Part shown: piece by piece, positions 1 to 8,324 of the stretch
How the letters are laid out: each line of letters starts with the position of its first letter
Position numbering within the stretch: the stretch's first letter is position 1
Assembly: GCF_021278985.1 (NCBI RefSeq)
Contig: NZ_CP082833.1
Coordinates: 124,001-188,000, forward strand
Direction: 5' to 3'
DNA from: Citrobacter rodentium NBRC 105723 = DSM 16636
Lineage (GTDB): Bacteria > Pseudomonadota > Gammaproteobacteria > Enterobacterales > Enterobacteriaceae
DNA length: 64,000 bases
Program-made: the position numbers and the translations under genes
The notes under the pieces: generated by a model
What the model saw: the letters and a program-made list of their open reading frames with translations, nothing else
What the model was told of the DNA's origin: nothing
Databases searched by the model: none

Positions 1-92
1 AGTTCGACTTCGGAACGGCTTTTGAGAGTAGAACGCTTAGGGCGGATAAGAACGTCTTTAAAACCTAGCTTCAGATCTTCTTCAATACGCAT
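1..92 (-). CDS. guaC: GMP reductase, N-terminal fragment (cut by window edge)
   Basis: The reverse strand from 92 reads MRIEEDLKLGFKDVLIRPKR and continues to the window edge, which is the start of enterobacterial GMP reductase. The enzyme makes IMP from GMP with NADPH in purine salvage. Only about 30 codons are present, so no catalytic residue can be checked. It diverges from coaE, as in E. coli. The fragment is short but the match to the family N-terminus is close. Confidence 0.9.
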   Translation of the reverse strand, partial: MRIEEDLKLGFKDVLIRPKRSTLKSRSEVE

Positions 93-148
93 GTGCGGAT
101 TCCTGGGGTTAAGGGCTGTAAGGATGAGAGCGCAACTCCAGTGACGCT

Positions 149-176
149 ATCATACGCACTAATCAATGCCGCGCAA
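149..176 (-). promoter_or_regulatory. Putative guaC promoter
   Basis: On the minus strand TTGCGC (176-171) and TATGAT (154-149) are separated by 16 bp and lie about 60 bp ahead of the guaC start. The arrangement fits a sigma-70 promoter. In the same 225-bp divergent gap a plus-strand TACAAT at 203-208 could serve coaE, but it has no convincing -35 partner. Confidence 0.5.
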
Positions 177-317
177 GACTGCGAAATTCACTTTTTTTAC
201 GCTACAATCCCATAAATTTACCTGGTGAAAGTCGGCCACGACCGGGTTCATCTTCGTCACTAAGCGTTCAAATTTTAACCATTTGATTATTATCGCTAAT
301 TTCCAGGAACTGAGCTT

Positions 318-938
318 ATGAGGTATACGGTAGCCTTAACGGGCGGCATTGGCAGCGGTAAGAGCACCGTTGCGAACGCATTTGCTGACCTCGGCGTTCA
401 GATCGTTGACGCAGACATTATTGCCCGTCAGGTGGTCGCTCCGGGCCAGCCTGCGCTGGAGGCCATTGCCAGTCGCTTCGGCAAAGCGCTGATTGGCGCG
501 GACGGCACGCTCCAGCGGCGGCTTCTCCGCGAGCGAATTTTCGCAAATCCGCAGGAAAAAGCCTGGCTTAACGCCCTGCTCCATCCACTTATTCACCAGG
601 AAACGCAGCGTCAGTTCCGGCAGGCAACTTCTTCGTATGTGTTATGGGTTGTGCCGCTGCTGGTTGAAAATGGCCTGCACAGCAAAGCAAATCGTGTGCT
701 CGTGGTGGATGTCTCTGCCGAAACACAGCTTTCCCGAACCATGCTGCGCGACGACGTCACCCGCGCGCATGTTGAACAGATCCTTGCAGCCCAGGCGACG
801 CGTGAAGCGCGTCTTGCCGTGGCGGATGATGTTATTGATAATAATGGCGCACCAGAGTCCATCAAGCCGGATGTCGCCCGCCTGCACGCGCTTTATCTCC
901 AGCTTGCGTCGCAGTTTGTCTCACAGGAAAAACCGTAA
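318..938 (+). CDS. coaE: Dephospho-CoA kinase
   Basis: CoaE phosphorylates the ribose 3'-hydroxyl of dephospho-CoA with ATP, the last step of coenzyme A synthesis in the cytosol. The 206-residue protein has the P-loop GGIGSGKS at residues 9-16 and the DAD motif at 31-33, both typical of the family, and equals the E. coli length. The ATG at 318 gives the family N-terminus MRYTVALTGG. Its TAA shares its last base with the zapD start (938), implying translational coupling in a coaE-zapD-yacG operon. Nothing is odd in the sequence. Confidence 0.97.
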   Translation: MRYTVALTGGIGSGKSTVANAFADLGVQIVDADIIARQVVAPGQPALEAIASRFGKALIGADGTLQRRLLRERIFANPQEKAWLNALLHPLIHQETQRQFRQATSSYVLWVVPLLVENGLHSKANRVLVVDVSAETQLSRTMLRDDVTRAHVEQILAAQATREARLAVADDVIDNNGAPESIKPDVARLHALYLQLASQFVSQEKP

Positions 939-1681
939 TGCACACCCAGGTCCTTTTTGAACACCCACTCAATGAAAAGATGCGTACATGGCTGCGCATT
1001 GAGTTTTTAATTCAACAACTCTCCGCTAATCTCCCTGTCGCCTCCCATGCGGACGCGCTGCACTTTTTTCGCAATGTCGGAGATTTGCTGGATGTGTTCG
1101 AACGCGGGGAAGTGCGTACAGAATTGCTGAAAGAGCTGGAGCGCCAGCAGCGCAAACTTCAGGCATGGATTGAAGTGCCGGGGGTCGATCAGAGCCGGAT
1201 TGAAGCGTTGCGTCAACAGTTAAAAAGCGCAGGTTCTGTTCTGATCTCCGCCCCGCGGATTGGGCAATTTTTACGTGAAGATCGGCTGATCGCGCTGGTG
1301 CGCCAGCGCCTGAGCATTCCCGGCGGCTGCTGTAGTTTTGATTTACCGACGCTGCATATGTGGCTGCATCTGCCCCAGGCGCAGCGCGATGCGCAGGTTG
1401 AGGCCTGGCTTGCCAGCCTGAATCCGTTAAACCAGGCGCTGACCCTAATCCTCGATTTAATTCGCCATTCTGCCCCCTTCCGCAAACAGACCAGCCTGAA
1501 CGGGTTTTATCAGGATAATGGCGAAGACGCCGATTTACTGCGCCTTAATCTGCCGCTTGATATCCAGCTGTATCCGCAAATTTCCGGGCATAAGAGCCGG
1601 TTTGCGATTCGTTTTATGCCGATCGATAGCGAAAACGGCGTCGTTCCTGAGCGCCTCGACTTCGAACTGGCCTGCTGTTAA
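938..1681 (+). CDS. zapD: Cell division protein ZapD (Z-ring associated)
   Basis: This 247-residue protein matches ZapD (formerly YacF), a cytoplasmic factor that bundles FtsZ filaments through the FtsZ C-terminal tail and stabilises the early Z-ring. The length equals that of E. coli ZapD and the sequence is recognisable throughout (start MHTQVLFEHPLNEKMRTWLR). It has no membrane segment and no enzymatic motif, as expected for the family. It overlaps coaE by one base and is followed after 9 bp by yacG. The FtsZ it would bind is encoded about 5 kb away in this window. Confidence 0.95.
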   Translation: MHTQVLFEHPLNEKMRTWLRIEFLIQQLSANLPVASHADALHFFRNVGDLLDVFERGEVRTELLKELERQQRKLQAWIEVPGVDQSRIEALRQQLKSAGSVLISAPRIGQFLREDRLIALVRQRLSIPGGCCSFDLPTLHMWLHLPQAQRDAQVEAWLASLNPLNQALTLILDLIRHSAPFRKQTSLNGFYQDNGEDADLLRLNLPLDIQLYPQISGHKSRFAIRFMPIDSENGVVPERLDFELACC

Positions 1682-1690
1682 GGAGTAAAG

Positions 1691-1885
1691 ATGTCAGAAA
1701 CCATTACCGTCAACTGCCCGACCTGCGGCAAAACGGTCGTCTGGGGCGAAATCAGTCCGTTTCGCCCGTTTTGCAGTAAACGCTGCCAGCTTATCGATCT
1801 GGGTGAATGGGCCGCAGAGGAGAAACGTATTCCGAGCAGCGGCGATTTGTCAGACAGCGACGACTGGAGTGAAGAGAAAGAGTAA
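1691..1885 (+). CDS. yacG: DNA gyrase inhibitor YacG, zinc-binding
   Basis: A 64-residue protein with four cysteines, C9-x2-C12 and C28-x3-C32, that form the structural zinc site of YacG. The tail after residue 45 is acidic and rich in Ser/Asp/Glu. In E. coli the protein binds GyrB and inhibits gyrase. The length is close to E. coli (65). It is the last gene of the coaE-zapD-yacG run, has an AAGGAG ribosome site at 1679-1684, and is followed by a REP element, not by a recognisable terminator. Confidence 0.93.
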   Translation: MSETITVNCPTCGKTVVWGEISPFRPFCSKRCQLIDLGEWAAEEKRIPSSGDLSDSDDWSEEKE

Positions 1886-1888
1886 TCA

Positions 1889-1975
1889 GTAGGCCGGATA
1901 AGGCAACGCCGCCATCCGGCTATCTGTCAGGGCTTACATCCCGTCTGCCGGATAGCGCTACGCTTTTCCGGCCTC
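1889..1975 (+). repeat. REP/BIME element (inverted REP pair)
   Basis: Two REP palindromes in opposite orientation: taggccggataag...ccatccggc at 1890-1920 and tgccggatag...ttttccggcct at 1946-1974. They fill the gap between the convergent genes yacG and mutT. BIMEs of this kind are common in intergenic spaces of this clade and can stabilise upstream mRNA. Confidence 0.85.
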
Positions 1976-1984
1976 CCCATTCTG

Positions 1985-2383
1985 TCAGGCCAGTGAAGCG
2001 TGTTTCAGCTTCGCAATCACCGGTTCATTGGCGGGCGGAAAATCGTCCGCGCTGAGCGCGTCTGCGGCAATCCAGTTTCCGGACTGCCCCTCTTTTCCCC
2101 ACGGCTCCCCTTGCCAGCTTTCGACCAGCCAGAACCACAGGGTGATGTGCCGATCCGGAAACTGATACTCCAGCTTTTCAAACAGCGTGGCATTCGCCGG
2201 GGTAATGCCGACCTCTTCCTGTAACTCCCGACTTAACGTCTGCTCCGGCGTTTCACCGGCCTCAATTTTCCCCCCCGGGAACTCCAGCTTGTTCGCCATA
2301 TGCGCGTCAGCCGCGCGTCGGGTGATAAAAATTTCATTCTGCGGATTACGTATAATTCCGACGGCGATTTGCAGTGTTTTCAT
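1985..2383 (-). CDS. mutT: 8-oxo-dGTP diphosphatase MutT
   Basis: MutT hydrolyses 8-oxo-dGTP to the monophosphate and so prevents A:T to C:G transversions. The 132-residue protein (E. coli 129) carries the full Nudix signature at residues 38-60: G38...E44...REL at 52-54, EEVG at 56-59. The start MKTLQIAVGIIRN is that of the family. It lies downstream of secA on the same strand, but a terminator-like hairpin sits only about 15 bases before its ATG (see 2398-2425). The ribosome site (acaag) is weak. Confidence 0.96.
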   Translation of the reverse strand: MKTLQIAVGIIRNPQNEIFITRRAADAHMANKLEFPGGKIEAGETPEQTLSRELQEEVGITPANATLFEKLEYQFPDRHITLWFWLVESWQGEPWGKEGQSGNWIAADALSADDFPPANEPVIAKLKHASLA

Positions 2384-2397
2384 CTTGTCGTATCCGT

Positions 2398-2425
2398 AAA
2401 AAAGGCGCAGTTTCCCGCGCCTTTT
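2398..2425 (-). terminator. Rho-independent terminator between secA and mutT
   Basis: On the minus strand the stem ggcgc/gcgcc (2421-2404) encloses gggaaact and is followed by a run of six T (2403-2398). The U-tract ends about 15 nt before the mutT ATG at 2383. The flanking A-run on the other side makes it roughly bidirectional. Confidence 0.75.
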
Positions 2426-2440
2426 GTCTCTGTTTTATCG

Positions 2441-2469
2441 TAAGCCGGATAAGCGAAGCGTCATCCGGC
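2441..2469. repeat. Single REP element
   Basis: Palindrome gccggataag-cgaagcg-tcatccggc between the secA stop and the terminator ahead of mutT. It matches the other REP copies in the window. Confidence 0.8.
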
Positions 2470-2489
2470 AATACTGCCCATAAACGGGA

Positions 2490-5195
2490 TCAGCTCAGAC
2501 GACCGTGGCACTGTTTGTATTTCTTACCGGAACCGCAAGGGCACGGATCGTTGCGCCCGACTTTGCGCTCGCCGGTTTGCGCCGCCAGGTCAGCAGCGGC
2601 CGCAGCATGGTCGTCCTGATGGCTAAGCTGCTGCATCTGCGCCAGACGTTCCGCCTCTTCACGACGTTGCAGTTCCATCGCTTCAACCTCTTCCGGCATA
2701 CGTACCTGCACTTTGCTTAGCGTGCTGATCACTTCATACTTCAGCGACTCCAGCATCGCGGCGAACATGGCGAAAGATTCGCGCTTGTACTCCTGCTTCG
2801 GATCTTTCTGCGCATAGCCACGCAGGTGGATCCCCTGACGCAGATAGTCCATCGCCGCCAGGTGCTCTTTCCACAGGGAGTCGAGAGTCTGCAACATCAC
2901 GCCTTTTTCGAAGTGACGCATCATCTCCGCGCCAACCACCTCTTCTTTGCGCTGATACACCTCGATCGCCTGGCTCAGAATACGCTCGCGCAGCGTCTCT
3001 TCATGCAGTTCTGGCTCTTTATCCAGCCATTCCGCGATCGGCATATCCAGATCGAAGTCATTTTTCAGACGCTCCTGCAAACCAGGGATATCCCACATCT
3101 CCTCCAGAGACTGCGGCGGAATATAGGCATCGATGGTCGCTTTAAAGACATCTTCACGAATGCTGTTGATGGTTTCGCTCACGTCAGACACATCCAGCAG
3201 TTCGTTACGCTGGGTGTAGATCGCGCGACGCTGATCGTTGGCGACGTCATCGTATTCCAGCAGCTGCTTACGAATATCGAAGTTACGGCTTTCCACTTTG
3301 CGCTGCGCGTTGGCAATCGCTTTGGTCACCCACGGGTGTTCAATCGCTTCGCCCGGCTTCATTCCTAGTTTACGCATCATGCCGGAGACGCGGTCAGAGG
3401 CAAAAATACGCATCAGCGCATCTTCCATCGACAGGTAGAAACGCGAGGAGCCCGGATCCCCCTGACGACCCGAACGGCCGCGCAGCTGGTTATCGATACG
3501 ACGTGATTCGTGACGCTCAGTACCAATGATGTGCAGGCCGCCCGCAGCCAGGACCGCATCGTGACGCACCTGCCAGTCCGCTTTGATCTGCGCGATCTGC
3601 TCCGGCGTCGGATTTTCCAGCGCGGCGATTTCCGCCTGCCAGCTACCGCCCAGCATAATATCCGTACCGCGACCGGCCATGTTGGTGGCGATAGTCACCG
3701 CCGACGGATAACCCGCCTGCGCGACAATCGCCGCTTCGTTGGCGTGGAACTTGGCGTTCAGAACGTTATGCTTGATGCCTGCTTTAGTCAGCTCGTTAGA
3801 AACGACTTCAGATTTCTCAATGGAGATCGTACCGACCAGCACCGGCTGACCATTTGCGGTACGCTCTTTGATATCTTCAATGATGGCCTGAATTTTTTCC
3901 GCTTCGGTCATGTAGACCAGATCCGGCATATCTTTACGGATCATCGGACGGTTAGTCGGCACCACCACGGTATCCAGCTTGTAGATAGAGCTGAATTCAA
4001 ACGCCTCGGTGTCTGCCGTACCGGTCATACCGGCCAGCTTTTCGTACAGACGGAAATAGTTCTGGAAGGTAATGGAAGCCAGCGTCTGGTTTTCGTTCTG
4101 GATGTCCACGCCTTCTTTGGCTTCAACCGCCTGGTGCAGACCATCAGACCAGCGACGGCCCTGCATGGTACGACCGGTATGCTCATCAACGATAATGACT
4201 TCACCGTCTTTCACGATGTAATCAACGTCGCGGGTGAACAGCACGTGCGCGCGCAGCGCCGCGGTGACATGGTGCATCAGCATGATATTGCCCGGAGAGT
4301 ACAGTGACTCGCCTTCATCCATAATGCCTTCTTTCACCAGCAGCTCTTCGATCAGCACCAGACCGCGTTCGGTCAGGTTAACCTGGCGCGCTTTCTCATC
4401 TACCGAGAAGTGACCTTCCCCCTGGAAGGTGTCGGAGTCTTCTTTTTCCTGGCGAACCAGGTGCGGAATGATTTTGTTCACCTTCTTATACATTTCCGAG
4501 CTGTCTTCCGCCGGGCCGGAAATAATAAGCGGCGTACGCGCTTCATCGATCAGGATGGAGTCGACCTCATCCACCAGCGCATAGTGCAGTTTACGCTGGA
4601 CGCGCTCTTCAGGGCTGAACGCCATATTGTCGCGCAGGTAGTCAAAGCCATATTCGTTGTTGGTGCCGTAGGTAATGTCGGCTGCGTAGGCTTCGCGCTT
4701 GGCTGGCGCAGGCATACCCGGCAGGTTAATACCGACGGTCATGCCGAGGAATTCGAACAGCGGACGGTTGTTCTCGGCGTCACGCTGGGCCAGATAGTCG
4801 TTGACGGTAACCACGTGTACGCCCTTTCCGCTCAGCGCATTCAGGTAGGCCGGCAGCGTTGCGGTCAGGGTTTTACCTTCACCGGTACGCATTTCCGCGA
4901 TGCAGCGATCGTTTAGCACCATACCGCCGAGCAGCTGAACGTCGAAGTGACGCATGCCGAACACGCGCTTACTGGCTTCGCGCACAACCGCGAAGGCTTC
5001 CGGAATCAGGCTTTCCACGCTGGCGCCCTGCTCGAGACGCGCGCGGAATTCGGCGGTTTTCGCCTTCAGTTCTTCATCGGAGAGTTTTTCCATCTCCGGT
5101 TCCATGGCGTTGATCACGCCGACTACTTTACGCATACGACGCAACGTACGATCGTTACGACTACCGAATACTTTTGTTAACATTTTGATTAGCAT
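2490..5195 (-). CDS. secA: Preprotein translocase ATPase SecA
   Basis: SecA is the cytosolic motor that drives unfolded preproteins through SecYEG using ATP. The 901-residue protein has the exact E. coli length. Visible are Walker A (MRTGEGKT, near residue 105), Walker B (LVDEVDSILIDEAR), the helicase motif VTIATNMAGRGTDI, and the C-terminal zinc/SecB-binding motif with C885, C887, C896 and H897. The ATG at 5195 gives the family N-terminus MLIKMLTKVFGSRNDR. Translation is expected to depend on SecM stalling just upstream, since the GAG ribosome site lies next to a hairpin in the secM-secA gap. Confidence 0.98.
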   Translation of the reverse strand: MLIKMLTKVFGSRNDRTLRRMRKVVGVINAMEPEMEKLSDEELKAKTAEFRARLEQGASVESLIPEAFAVVREASKRVFGMRHFDVQLLGGMVLNDRCIAEMRTGEGKTLTATLPAYLNALSGKGVHVVTVNDYLAQRDAENNRPLFEFLGMTVGINLPGMPAPAKREAYAADITYGTNNEYGFDYLRDNMAFSPEERVQRKLHYALVDEVDSILIDEARTPLIISGPAEDSSEMYKKVNKIIPHLVRQEKEDSDTFQGEGHFSVDEKARQVNLTERGLVLIEELLVKEGIMDEGESLYSPGNIMLMHHVTAALRAHVLFTRDVDYIVKDGEVIIVDEHTGRTMQGRRWSDGLHQAVEAKEGVDIQNENQTLASITFQNYFRLYEKLAGMTGTADTEAFEFSSIYKLDTVVVPTNRPMIRKDMPDLVYMTEAEKIQAIIEDIKERTANGQPVLVGTISIEKSEVVSNELTKAGIKHNVLNAKFHANEAAIVAQAGYPSAVTIATNMAGRGTDIMLGGSWQAEIAALENPTPEQIAQIKADWQVRHDAVLAAGGLHIIGTERHESRRIDNQLRGRSGRQGDPGSSRFYLSMEDALMRIFASDRVSGMMRKLGMKPGEAIEHPWVTKAIANAQRKVESRNFDIRKQLLEYDDVANDQRRAIYTQRNELLDVSDVSETINSIREDVFKATIDAYIPPQSLEEMWDIPGLQERLKNDFDLDMPIAEWLDKEPELHEETLRERILSQAIEVYQRKEEVVGAEMMRHFEKGVMLQTLDSLWKEHLAAMDYLRQGIHLRGYAQKDPKQEYKRESFAMFAAMLESLKYEVISTLSKVQVRMPEEVEAMELQRREEAERLAQMQQLSHQDDHAAAAADLAAQTGERKVGRNDPCPCGSGKKYKQCHGRLS

Positions 5196-5256
5196 AGTAA
5201 AATCTCAAACGCCCCGCACCGCGGAGTCATAATTATTAGATGAAGGTTTTTTCGTG
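5196..5256 (-). promoter_or_regulatory. secM-secA intergenic hairpin controlling secA translation
   Basis: The minus-strand gap contains a GC-rich helix (ctccgc...gcggggc, about 5226-5208) directly before the TTTGAG ribosome site of secA. In E. coli the equivalent structure hides the secA ribosome site until a ribosome stalled on SecM unfolds it. The helix is visible here; the mechanism is carried over from E. coli. Confidence 0.7.
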
Positions 5257-5766
5257 TTAGCTGAGGCGTTGAGGACCGGCGCGGATACCCTGCGCCTGGC
5301 TTATCCAGACGGGAACGGTAAACGCAGCCAGCGGGGCGAAATGTGAATAGCTGACGCGCGGAGTCATTGCCGCGGGAGAACCTTCCTGCGTCAGCATCGC
5401 GCTGAGCGTATTCAGTAAGGCTAAATGATGCGCCTGAAGCGGCGACGTTTCTTCCGCTACCGGCAGCGCCTGCGGCGCCATCGCGAAAGAGAGATGGCGT
5501 ATAACCGTGCGGATGGCGTGCTGATGCCAGTAATCGACGGTAAAATTGGGCCGGCGGTTGGACGCTTCGAGCAGCGCCAGCTGGCTGAAATTAACCCGGA
5601 TGTGCTGATCGTGACTGCTGGCCGTCGCCTTTGCGGGCGCATTATTGGGTTCGGCGGCGTTACTGAGCGCAGGCAGGCCAAGACTCGCCGCGACCATCCC
5701 TAATAAGAGATGCGGCCAGAAGTAGCGTCTGCCTAACTGTCGCCAGCGCGTCAGTATTCCACTCAC
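5257..5766 (-). CDS. secM: SecM, secretion monitor with arrest peptide
   Basis: SecM is an exported protein whose nascent chain stalls the ribosome when Sec export is slow, raising secA translation. Starting at the GTG at 5766 the product is 169 residues (E. coli 170). It has a long hydrophobic signal (YFWPHLLLGMVAASLGLPAL, about 15-34) and the C-terminal arrest motif FTVPVWISQAQGIRAGP at 149-165. All residues known to be critical (F, W, I, G-I-R-A-G-P) are present; only the tolerant positions after F differ (TV for ST). GTG is chosen by homology, although an in-frame ATG exists at 5814. Confidence 0.93.
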   Translation of the reverse strand: MSGILTRWRQLGRRYFWPHLLLGMVAASLGLPALSNAAEPNNAPAKATASSHDQHIRVNFSQLALLEASNRRPNFTVDYWHQHAIRTVIRHLSFAMAPQALPVAEETSPLQAHHLALLNTLSAMLTQEGSPAAMTPRVSYSHFAPLAAFTVPVWISQAQGIRAGPQRLS

Positions 5767-5965
5767 GTTGAAACCATCCCAGTCATGTTGTTCAAAACGT
5801 TTTTTTGCGCACAAATCTTATCATTAATGCGCAGGCACTACAGCAGTATTGATGACAAGTTGCGGGTAAAAACGCTTAAGAAAGCAGCGTTCGCACGGCG
5901 CCGGGCGACAGAAAGGCTTTTGCGCTGAAGAAAACCAGGCTCACCGAAGATGGCTTTGAAGAAAT

Positions 5966-6015
5966 AAAAAACGACTGGCTCACCTGGCCGGAGAGAGTGC
6001 CAGATTTACCAGTCG
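5966..6015 (-). terminator. Terminator after lpxC
   Basis: The minus strand forms a nested hairpin: outer stem CGACTGG/CCAGTCG (6015-6009 with 5978-5972) and inner CTGG/CCAG, followed by TTTTTT at 5971-5966. It sits 24 bases after the lpxC stop and would end the dcw/lpxC transcripts before secM. Confidence 0.8.
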
Positions 6016-6038
6016 AATTTATGCGACAACGCGTGTCG

Positions 6039-6956
6039 TTATGCCAGTACGGTCGATGGTGCTTTGAACGCCAGCGGCAGCTCTGCGTCGTCTTCGAAGG
6101 TCACAAATTCCCAGGCTTCCTGTTTTGCCAGAACAGCCTGCAACAGTTTGTTATTCAGCGCATGACCGGATTTGTACGCGGTAAAGGCGCCAATAATGTT
6201 GTGACCACACATGAACAAGTCACCAATCGCGTCGAGCATTTTGTGACGAACGAATTCATCTTCAAAACGCAGGCCGTCTTCGTTCAGTACGCGATAATCG
6301 TCAACAACGATGGCACAATCGAAGCTGCCGCCCAGGCACAGGCCACGGGACTGCAGATATTCGATATCACGCATGAAACCGAACGTACGTGCGCGGCTAA
6401 TCTGGCGCATGAACGCATCAGCCGAGAAGTTCATCGCATAGCGCTGAGTGCTGGAGTCGATTGCCGGATGGTTAAAGTCGATGGTGAAATCCAACGTAAA
6501 ACCATTGTACGGTTTAAACTCAGCCCACTTGTCGCCATCTTCGACGCGAACGGTCTCTTTGATGCGGACAAATTTCTTCGCGCTGCTCAGTTCTTCAATA
6601 CCTGCGTCAAGCAGCAGGTAGACGAACGGCGCGGCGCTGCCGTCCATGATCGGGATTTCCGGAGCATCGACTTCAATAACGATGTTATCGATACCTAAGC
6701 CCGCCAGAGCAGCGTTAAGGTGCTCAACGGTTGAAATCCGTACATCATGCTCGTTGACCAGACACGTACAGAGCATGGTATCACGCACAGATTTGGCATC
6801 GGCCGGAAAATCTACCGGTGGATTCAAGTCGGTGCGACGATAGATGACCCCGGTGTTGGCCGGCGCAGGGCGTAAGGTCAGGGTGACTTTCTTGCCGGTA
6901 TGCAAACCGACGCCAGTCGCCTGAACGATACGTTTAAGTGTCCTTTGTTTGATCAT
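6039..6956 (-). CDS. lpxC: UDP-3-O-acyl-N-acetylglucosamine deacetylase
   Basis: LpxC is the committed zinc-dependent step of lipid A synthesis, removing the N-acetyl group from UDP-3-O-acyl-GlcNAc. The protein is 305 residues, the E. coli length. H79 lies in the motif STVEHLNAAL, and the second metal motif HKMLDAIGDL (HxxxD) is near 238-242. The N-terminus MIKQRTLKRIVQATGVGLHT is that of the family. It follows ftsZ with its own promoter in the gap (6995-7000). In E. coli its level is set by FtsH proteolysis through a C-terminal tail; here the tail ends FKAPSTVLA, as expected. Confidence 0.98.
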   Translation of the reverse strand: MIKQRTLKRIVQATGVGLHTGKKVTLTLRPAPANTGVIYRRTDLNPPVDFPADAKSVRDTMLCTCLVNEHDVRISTVEHLNAALAGLGIDNIVIEVDAPEIPIMDGSAAPFVYLLLDAGIEELSSAKKFVRIKETVRVEDGDKWAEFKPYNGFTLDFTIDFNHPAIDSSTQRYAMNFSADAFMRQISRARTFGFMRDIEYLQSRGLCLGGSFDCAIVVDDYRVLNEDGLRFEDEFVRHKMLDAIGDLFMCGHNIIGAFTAYKSGHALNNKLLQAVLAKQEAWEFVTFEDDAELPLAFKAPSTVLA

Positions 6957-6994
6957 CGTATAATCTCGCCAAATTACCTATCCAACCGAAGTGT

Positions 6995-7000
6995 ACTATA
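6995..7000 (-). promoter_or_regulatory. lpxC promoter, -10 element
   Basis: Minus-strand TATAGT preceded by TG two bases upstream (AATGTATAGTAC) lies 39 bp before the lpxC ATG, in the 100-bp ftsZ-lpxC gap. The -35 is weak (TTGTGC at a long spacing, or TGCTAA). The position agrees with the known E. coli lpxC promoter. Confidence 0.6.
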
Positions 7001-7056
7001 CATTCGGCGGGCCAGTTTAGCACAAAGAGCCGCGAATCCCAAATTCCAGCTAATTC

Positions 7057-8208
7057 TTAGTCAGCCTGCTTGCGCAGGAACGCCGGGATATCCAGATAAT
7101 CCGGCTCTTTCGCGGTCTGCGGCGTATTGTCGTTGACCACTTTCGCGACCGGCTTCTGCTCTTGCGTCAGCGGCGCCATGCCGTGCTGCTGGTAACGATC
7201 CATCACCGGCTGCTGCACCTGCTTGTTGGTCACCAGGGTAATCTCCGGACGTTTGTCCATGCCAATACCGGTGGCCACGACGGTAACGCGCAGTTCGTCG
7301 TTCATATCCGGGTCCAGAGAAGTACCGATAACCACGGTCGCGTTATCCGACGCAAAGGCGCGGATGGTGTTACCCACGGTTTCGAACTCATCCAGACGCA
7401 GGTCGAAGCCCGCCGTAATGTTGACCAGCACGCCGCGCGCGCCGGACAGATCGATATCTTCCAGCAACGGAGAAGAGATAGCCATTTCAGCCGCTTCTTC
7501 CGCACGGTCTTCACCGCTCGCCACGCCGGAGCCCATCATCGCGTAGCCCATTTCGGACATCACGGTGCGCACGTCCGCAAAGTCGACGTTCATCAGACCC
7601 GGACGGGTAATCAGTTCCGCGATCCCCTGTACCGCGCCTTTCAGCACGTCGTTCGCCGCGCCAAACGCGTCGAGCAGAGAAATACCGCGACCCAGCACCT
7701 TCAGCAGCTTGTCGTTCGGGATGGTGATCAGCGAATCCACGTGTTTGGACAGCTCGGTGATACCCTGCTCCGCAAACGCCATACGCTTCTTGCCTTCGAA
7801 ATTGAAAGGCTTGGTCACGACAGCCACGGTCAGAATACCTAAATCTTTTGCCACTTCTGCAACTACGGGCGCGGCGCCGGTCCCCGTACCACCGCCCATA
7901 CCTGCGGCGATAAACACCATGTCTGCGCCATCCAGCGCGGCGCGCAGGGCTTCACGGTCTTCGTCCGCGGCGTTGCGGCCAACTTCCGGGTTCGCGCCAG
8001 CGCCCAGACCTTTGGTAATGCCGCTACCAATCTGGATGGTCTGGCCAACCGCAGTCTTACGCAACGCCTGCGCGTCGGTATTCACTGCGAAGAATTCAAC
8101 ACCTTCAATGCGCTCGCGCACCATGTGCTCAACGGCATTGCCACCGCCGCCGCCGACGCCGATGACTTTAATCACCGCGTCGTTGGTTAATTCCATTGGT
8201 TCAAACAT
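7057..8208 (-). CDS. ftsZ: Cell division GTPase FtsZ
   Basis: FtsZ is the tubulin-like GTPase that forms the Z-ring. The protein is 383 residues, equal to E. coli. The tubulin signature GGGTGTG is at 105-111, the T7-loop region NVDFADVRTVM near 207-217, and the conserved C-terminal peptide DYLDIPAFLRKQAD ends the protein; this tail binds FtsA, ZipA, ZapD and MinC. It is the last gene of the dcw cluster, 116 bp after ftsA. Confidence 0.99.
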   Translation of the reverse strand: MFEPMELTNDAVIKVIGVGGGGGNAVEHMVRERIEGVEFFAVNTDAQALRKTAVGQTIQIGSGITKGLGAGANPEVGRNAADEDREALRAALDGADMVFIAAGMGGGTGTGAAPVVAEVAKDLGILTVAVVTKPFNFEGKKRMAFAEQGITELSKHVDSLITIPNDKLLKVLGRGISLLDAFGAANDVLKGAVQGIAELITRPGLMNVDFADVRTVMSEMGYAMMGSGVASGEDRAEEAAEMAISSPLLEDIDLSGARGVLVNITAGFDLRLDEFETVGNTIRAFASDNATVVIGTSLDPDMNDELRVTVVATGIGMDKRPEITLVTNKQVQQPVMDRYQQHGMAPLTQEQKPVAKVVNDNTPQTAKEPDYLDIPAFLRKQAD

Positions 8209-8324
8209 AATTTCTCTCTCCGTTGTTACACGTCACCCTCCAGCCTGCCTCGACGCAACCTGAAGGGCTTAGCGTATTGTGCCTGTCGCCTGAGACCGTA
8301 ATTTTCGCCAGTCTCATAAAAAAA

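Noticed and set aside
3510..4307. 265-codon open frame on the plus strand
   Set aside because: Antisense to secA; long antisense frames are common in codon-biased genes. No family resemblance.
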